Source of the DNA: Rhodoferax sp.
GTDB lineage: Bacteria; Pseudomonadota; Gammaproteobacteria; Burkholderiales; Burkholderiaceae_C
Assembly: GCA_029946045.1 (NCBI GenBank)
Contig: JAQSDS010000020.1
Location: 1-8,643 of the forward strand
Direction: 5' to 3'
DNA length: 8,643 nucleotides
Made by a program: the position numbers and the translations under genes. Below, piece after piece: positions 5,754-8,643 of this stretch. Every line of letters starts with the position of its first letter. Position 1 is the stretch's first letter. The notes beneath the pieces are model-generated. The model had not been told where the DNA came from and ran no database searches. It saw only the letters and a list, made by a program, of their open reading frames with translations.

Positions 5754-5755
5754 CG
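5731..5755 (+). repeat. Palindromic dispersed repeat overlapping the end of the Crp/Fnr-type gene
   Basis: Arms CGTCATTGCG (5731-5740) and CGCAATGACG (5746-5755) are perfect inverted repeats around the loop AGGAA. The TGA stop of the upstream gene is at 5751-5753, inside the right arm. Related units lie at 3145-3169 and 3179-3196 in the opposite orientation, judged by the non-symmetric loop. A stem of this strength at the transcript end may protect or terminate the message, although no T run follows. Confidence 0.82.
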
Positions 5756-5953
5756 AATTCGGCGGCAAATATGCTTTGTCACATTGTCCGCAGTTAAACA
5801 ATCTGCACTGTTTTAGGGCGTTTGCGAACGCAAAATCGAAGGAAAAAAATAGATAGTCGTTTAACGAGAGGTTGGCCAGTGCAAGCTGTCCATAAAAAAT
5901 GAAACGCACTTCGTATCCAGTTTTCACCCCATTCCATCCCCGACATTCAGGCG
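5756..5953 (+). promoter_or_regulatory. Leader region of the polysaccharide genes, with palindromes
   Basis: No gene is convincing in this 198-base AT-rich spacer. It contains a 14-bp palindrome (TTTGCG, AA, CGCAAA at 5821-5834), an 11-bp palindrome (TCGTT, T, AACGA at 5857-5867) and AAACA / TGTTT arms 8 bases apart (5796-5813). Any of these could be an operator for the neighbouring Crp/Fnr-type protein. TTGTCA at 5776-5781 and AT-rich CATAAAAAAT at 5891-5900 resemble promoter boxes, but no pair has correct spacing and good consensus. Promoter activity is inferred from position. Confidence 0.4.
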
Positions 5954-5962
5954 GTGCCTGAC

Positions 5963-7333
5963 ATGATTGATCGGCGCAGACGCATCCGCCTTTCGTCGCC
6001 CATGTGGTCGCATGTGGCTATTGGCCTTGACGCCGTGCTCATTGCCGTGTGCGCGCTGGCCACTTTCAAATGGTATTTGGGGCAACCCAACCTGTCTCCG
6101 GCGTTGGCCCACTACAGCGTGCTGGTGCTGGCTGCATTGGTGTTGATGTTTGCCTTTTCAAACAACTTCAACCGCTCGTGGCGTGGCAGTTCTTTGGTAG
6201 ACATGCTCAAGCCGGTGGTGCTGTCCTGGTTTTACACCCTGGCCATCATCACGGGTTGGCTCTTTGTTTCAAAATCCTCGTCTGACGTCTCGCGGGTCTG
6301 GTTTGGCAGTTGGGCGCTCAGTACGCTGTTTGCCATGAGTCTCGTGCGCCTGGTCATTCATTCGGGTCTGCGTTGGCTGCGCAGCAAGGGCTACAACTTC
6401 AAGATGGTGCTCATCGTGGGCACCGGCCCGAGCAGCGAATTTGCCCAAAAGTCAATCCAAATCGCACCCTGGAGCGGCCTGCAAATTCAGGCCGTGCTGG
6501 CGCCGCCAGACCTGGCACGCTTCATCAACACACCCGGCCAGCGCCAGCCCGACGAAGTCTGGCTGTGTTTGCAGCTGGGCGACCGCGCGGGCATCGAGTC
6601 CACCCTGGCCGTGCTGCGTCACAGCACCGCCAACATCCGCATGGTGCCCGACTGGTTTTCGCTCAAGCTCATGAACCACGGCGTCAGCGAGGTGGTGGGT
6701 CTGCAAATGCTTGACCTGTCCATGTCGCCCATCACCGGCGCGACCCGCATCGTCAAGCAAATAGAAGACGTGGTGCTGGCTGCCCTTATTTTGCTGTTGA
6801 TCAGCCCGCTCATGGTGTTGATTGCGCTGGCCATCAAACTCACATCGCCCGGCCCGGTGCTGTTCAAGCAAACGCGCCACGGCTGGAACGGCGAAATGAT
6901 TTCGGTCTACAAATTCCGCAGTATGGTGGTGCACCAGGAGCGCGACTTTAAAGTCACACAGGCCTGCCGCAACGACGCCCGCATTACGCCGCTGGGCGCC
7001 TTTTTGCGCCGCACCAGCCTTGACGAACTGCCCCAGTTTTTCAACGTGCTCAGCGGCAGCATGTCCATCGTCGGGCCGCGCCCGCATGCAGTGCAACACA
7101 ACGAACACTACAAAGAACTGGTGCCGGGTTACATGTGGCGTCACAAGGTCAAGCCCGGCATTACCGGCTGGGCCCAAGTCAACGGCTTTCGCGGCGAAAC
7201 CGACACCCTCCGCAAGATGGAACAGCGCGTCACACACGACCTTTTTTATATCGAAAACATCTCCCTCTGGTTTGACCTCAAGATCATTTTTCTGACCGTG
7301 TTCAAGGGCTTCACCCACCCCAACGCCCACTAA
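5963..7333 (+). CDS. Undecaprenyl-phosphate sugar-1-phosphate transferase (WcaJ/EPS_sugtrans type)
   Basis: This initiating enzyme of exopolysaccharide assembly transfers a hexose-1-phosphate (glucose or galactose in most members) from a UDP-sugar to undecaprenyl phosphate at the inner membrane. The 456-residue length fits the polyisoprenyl-phosphate hexose-1-phosphate transferase group. Four N-terminal membrane segments (about 17-38, 50-66, 84-103, 112-134) are followed by a Rossmann-like part (MVLIVGTGPSSEF, 148-160), a fifth hydrophobic segment (about 268-293), and the catalytic domain: SPGPVLFKQ (295-303), YKFRSM (316-321), RRTSLDELPQFFNVL (349-363) with the Asp354-Glu355 pair, SIVGPRPH (368-375) and KPGITGWAQVNG (397-408). 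Exact sugar specificity cannot be read. ATG 5963 is preferred because AGG lies 11 bases upstream; GTG 5954 is only two bases from that AGG. The wza-type gene follows after 19 nt, so an operon is likely. Confidence 0.93.
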   Translation: MIDRRRRIRLSSPMWSHVAIGLDAVLIAVCALATFKWYLGQPNLSPALAHYSVLVLAALVLMFAFSNNFNRSWRGSSLVDMLKPVVLSWFYTLAIITGWLFVSKSSSDVSRVWFGSWALSTLFAMSLVRLVIHSGLRWLRSKGYNFKMVLIVGTGPSSEFAQKSIQIAPWSGLQIQAVLAPPDLARFINTPGQRQPDEVWLCLQLGDRAGIESTLAVLRHSTANIRMVPDWFSLKLMNHGVSEVVGLQMLDLSMSPITGATRIVKQIEDVVLAALILLLISPLMVLIALAIKLTSPGPVLFKQTRHGWNGEMISVYKFRSMVVHQERDFKVTQACRNDARITPLGAFLRRTSLDELPQFFNVLSGSMSIVGPRPHAVQHNEHYKELVPGYMWRHKVKPGITGWAQVNGFRGETDTLRKMEQRVTHDLFYIENISLWFDLKIIFLTVFKGFTHPNAH

Positions 7334-7352
7334 CGCGGCTGCGCCCCATTCA

Positions 7353-8546
7353 ATGAACCCCAATTCACCTCCACACCACACCCACTCGCCCAGCCGCACC
7401 CTGCGTTTGCTCCCGCCGTTGCTGGCCAGCCTGGTGCTCAGTGCCTGCGCCTACGCACCGGGCATGTACGTTGGCAAAACCGATGTTTTTCAGGACCCCG
7501 CCAGCAACCCCTGGTCGATCACCCAGGCGCGCAGCAGCACAAGCGCGCCAGACGCTCCACCTGCGGGCAGCCTGATCAGCATCACCCCCGAACTCATTCG
7601 CCAGCAGCGTGCCAACCGCACTACCGACATCGCGCCCGAAGTCAAACAACTCTTTGGCCAGCCCAAACCCTACCTGATTGGCCCGGCCGATGTGCTCAAC
7701 ATCGTGGTCTGGGACCACCCCGAACTCGCCATTACCGCCGCTGGTGGCCTGGCCACCGACGCTGGCAGCCTGTCCAGCGTGGGCAATGGGTATAACGTCA
7801 GCCCGCAGGGTTTGATCCAGTTCCCCTATGTGGGCACACTCAAACTTGCTGGCCTGACCGAATACGAAGCCCGCGACCTGCTCACCCAGCGCCTGGCCAA
7901 ATACATCAAAGACCCCCAAGTTACTGTGCGCATGCAGTCTTACCGCAGCGGCCGGGTTTACCTGGATGGCGAGGTCCGCAACCCCGGCCTGCAAGCCGTC
8001 AATGACAGCCCCATGACGCTCCCCGAAGCCCTGGGCCGGGCAGGGGGCTTGACCGCCCTGGCCGACCGCTCGGCCATCGCCATCACCCGCAACGGCAGCA
8101 CCACCTTGGTCAACCTGCCGCTGCTCACCGCGCGCGGTGTCAACCCCGCCAACATCCTGCTCGGCAGTGGCGACATGGTGCGTGTGCTGGCGCGCGAAGA
8201 ATCCAAAGTCTTTGTCATGGGCGAGGTCCAACGCCCCAGCACCCAAACCCTGCGTGACGGCCGCCTCACTCTCAACGAAGCCCTGGGCGACTCGGGCGGC
8301 GTCAACCCGGCCTCGGGCGACCCGCGCCAGATCTTTGTCATTCGCGCCGCCAACAGCGCCCAGCCCGAGGTGTACCACCTTGACGCCCGCAGCCCCGCCG
8401 CCTACGCGCTGGCCGAAGGCTTTGAGCTACAAGCCCGTGACGTCATCTATGTTGACCCCGTGCCCCTGGTCCGCTGGAACCGCGTCATCAGCCTGATCTT
8501 GCCCAGCGCGGCAGCCGTCAGCACTGCGCGTAATGCAGTCAACTAA
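7353..8546 (+). CDS. wza: Wza-type outer-membrane polysaccharide export lipoprotein
   Basis: Wza-family (outer-membrane polysaccharide export) proteins form the octameric channel through which capsule or exopolysaccharide leaves the cell. The 397-residue product is close to E. coli Wza in length. A lipoprotein signal ends at LSAC with lipidated Cys32 after the hydrophobic stretch LLPPLLASLVL. The polysaccharide-export domain runs from about 105 (YLIGPADVLNIVVWDHPEL) to 195 (DPQVTVRM), followed by two SLBB domains (about 199-280, starting SGRVYLDGEVRNPG, and 284-365, starting SKVFVMGEVQRPS). The C-terminal PLVRWNRVISLILPSAAAV matches the amphipathic helix that forms the outer-membrane pore in Wza. 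There is no clear ribosome site before the ATG, so translation may depend on the upstream gene 19 nt away. The final ARNAVN is repeated just after the stop by a tandem duplication. A Wzc-like partner would be expected downstream. Confidence 0.93.
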   Translation: MNPNSPPHHTHSPSRTLRLLPPLLASLVLSACAYAPGMYVGKTDVFQDPASNPWSITQARSSTSAPDAPPAGSLISITPELIRQQRANRTTDIAPEVKQLFGQPKPYLIGPADVLNIVVWDHPELAITAAGGLATDAGSLSSVGNGYNVSPQGLIQFPYVGTLKLAGLTEYEARDLLTQRLAKYIKDPQVTVRMQSYRSGRVYLDGEVRNPGLQAVNDSPMTLPEALGRAGGLTALADRSAIAITRNGSTTLVNLPLLTARGVNPANILLGSGDMVRVLAREESKVFVMGEVQRPSTQTLRDGRLTLNEALGDSGGVNPASGDPRQIFVIRAANSAQPEVYHLDARSPAAYALAEGFELQARDVIYVDPVPLVRWNRVISLILPSAAAVSTARNAVN

Positions 8547-8574
8547 GCCGCGCGCGATGCAGTCAACTAACCCC
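8527..8574 (+). repeat. Tandem 24-bp duplication across the stop codon of the wza-type gene
   Basis: Two adjacent 24-base units, 8527-8550 and 8551-8574, match at 20 of 24 places, with 14 identical bases in a row (ATGCAGTCAACTAA at 8533-8546 and 8557-8570). Both units carry the TAA in the same reading frame, so the second would add residues ending DAVN followed by a second stop if the first were read through. The layout indicates local duplication of the gene end. Confidence 0.8.
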
Positions 8575-8585
8575 GCCCAGCCCCT

Positions 8586-8612
8586 GTGGGAGCGGCGCCC
8601 TCGCCGCGAATG
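8586..8612 (+). repeat. REP-like palindromic element downstream of the wza-type gene
   Basis: GTGGGAG is followed by a perfect 6-bp stem (GCGGCG 8592-8597, CGCCGC 8602-8607) with a four-base loop, then GAATG. The GTGGGAGCGG head and CCGCGAA tail resemble the REP elements known from Pseudomonas and other Proteobacteria, recalled from memory. The following bases to 8643 are G+C-rich and end in a partial GGCCCGAGGGCGGG motif cut by the window edge. A role in transcript 3'-end stability is possible; no T run for an intrinsic terminator is present. Confidence 0.6.
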
Positions 8613-8643
8613 CCCCCAAACAAGCTTTCGGCCCGAGGGCGGG

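Noticed and set aside
5872..5888. TTGGC ... GC arrangement resembling a sigma-54 promoter
   Set aside because: GG and GC are separated by 9 bases rather than the required 10, and the flanking bases do not fit the consensus.
5733..5927. Minus-strand open frame of 64 codons in the leader of the polysaccharide genes
   Set aside because: It ends within the dispersed palindrome, has no ribosome site or family similarity, and runs against the likely leader transcript.
6452..7399. Open frame of 315 codons on the minus strand opposite the sugar transferase
   Set aside because: Same antisense effect; no recognisable motif, while the plus-strand frame carries the full transferase signature.
7365..8378. 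Long open frame (337 codons) on the minus strand opposite the wza-type gene
   Set aside because: It mirrors the codon bias of the G+C-rich sense gene, has low-complexity Gly/Ala/Val/His-rich sequence and no family motif. The sense strand has clear Wza domains.

Overview
The window reads as a chromosomal segment of a beta-proteobacterium, most likely a Burkholderiales member of the Comamonadaceae (Rhodoferax/Polaromonas-like). This rests on the high G+C coding sequence, the tandem ispD-ispF pair, the style of the CoA-transferase and the polysaccharide genes. The assignment comes from family resemblance recalled from memory, not from a search. No rRNA, tRNA, CRISPR array, integrase or transposase gene was seen.

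Layout from left to right. Positions 11-1234 (+) hold ispD and ispF, two steps of the MEP isoprenoid pathway, 21 nt apart. Converging on them is a hipBA-type toxin-antitoxin operon (2938 to 1269, minus strand). The HipB-like repressor gene overlaps the HipA-like kinase gene by 4 nt, and an AT-rich upstream region carries a 9-bp perfect inverted repeat. Next, on the minus strand, are a short CaiB/BaiF-type CoA-transferase (4145 to 3219) and, just upstream of it, a small XRE-like regulator (4654 to 4208). Divergent from the regulator, across a 270-300 bp spacer rich in palindromes, is a Crp/Fnr-family regulator (4956-5753, +). It is followed by the start of a polysaccharide locus: a membrane polyprenyl-phosphate sugar-1-phosphate transferase (5963-7333) and a Wza-type outer-membrane export lipoprotein (7353-8546). 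The rest of the locus (chain-length control, glycosyltransferases, flippase, polymerase) would be expected beyond the right edge.

How the parts fit: the sugar transferase would load the first sugar phosphate onto undecaprenyl phosphate in the inner membrane, and the Wza-type protein would form the exit channel for the finished polymer. The Crp/Fnr-type regulator is well placed to control them, but that is inferred from position only. The hipBA block looks like an accessory insertion between housekeeping genes and the CoA-transferase block.

The non-coding structure is the most unusual part. A palindromic dispersed repeat (10-bp arms, AGGAA loop) supplies the last codons and stop of the Crp/Fnr-type gene, and related copies in the opposite orientation lie beyond the 3' end of the CoA-transferase gene. 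The wza-type gene ends in an in-frame 24-bp tandem duplication that includes the stop codon. A second repeat type, resembling a REP element, lies at the right edge. A 13-bp bulged hairpin covers the likely ribosome binding site of the Crp/Fnr-type gene. No clearly new multi-gene system is evident.
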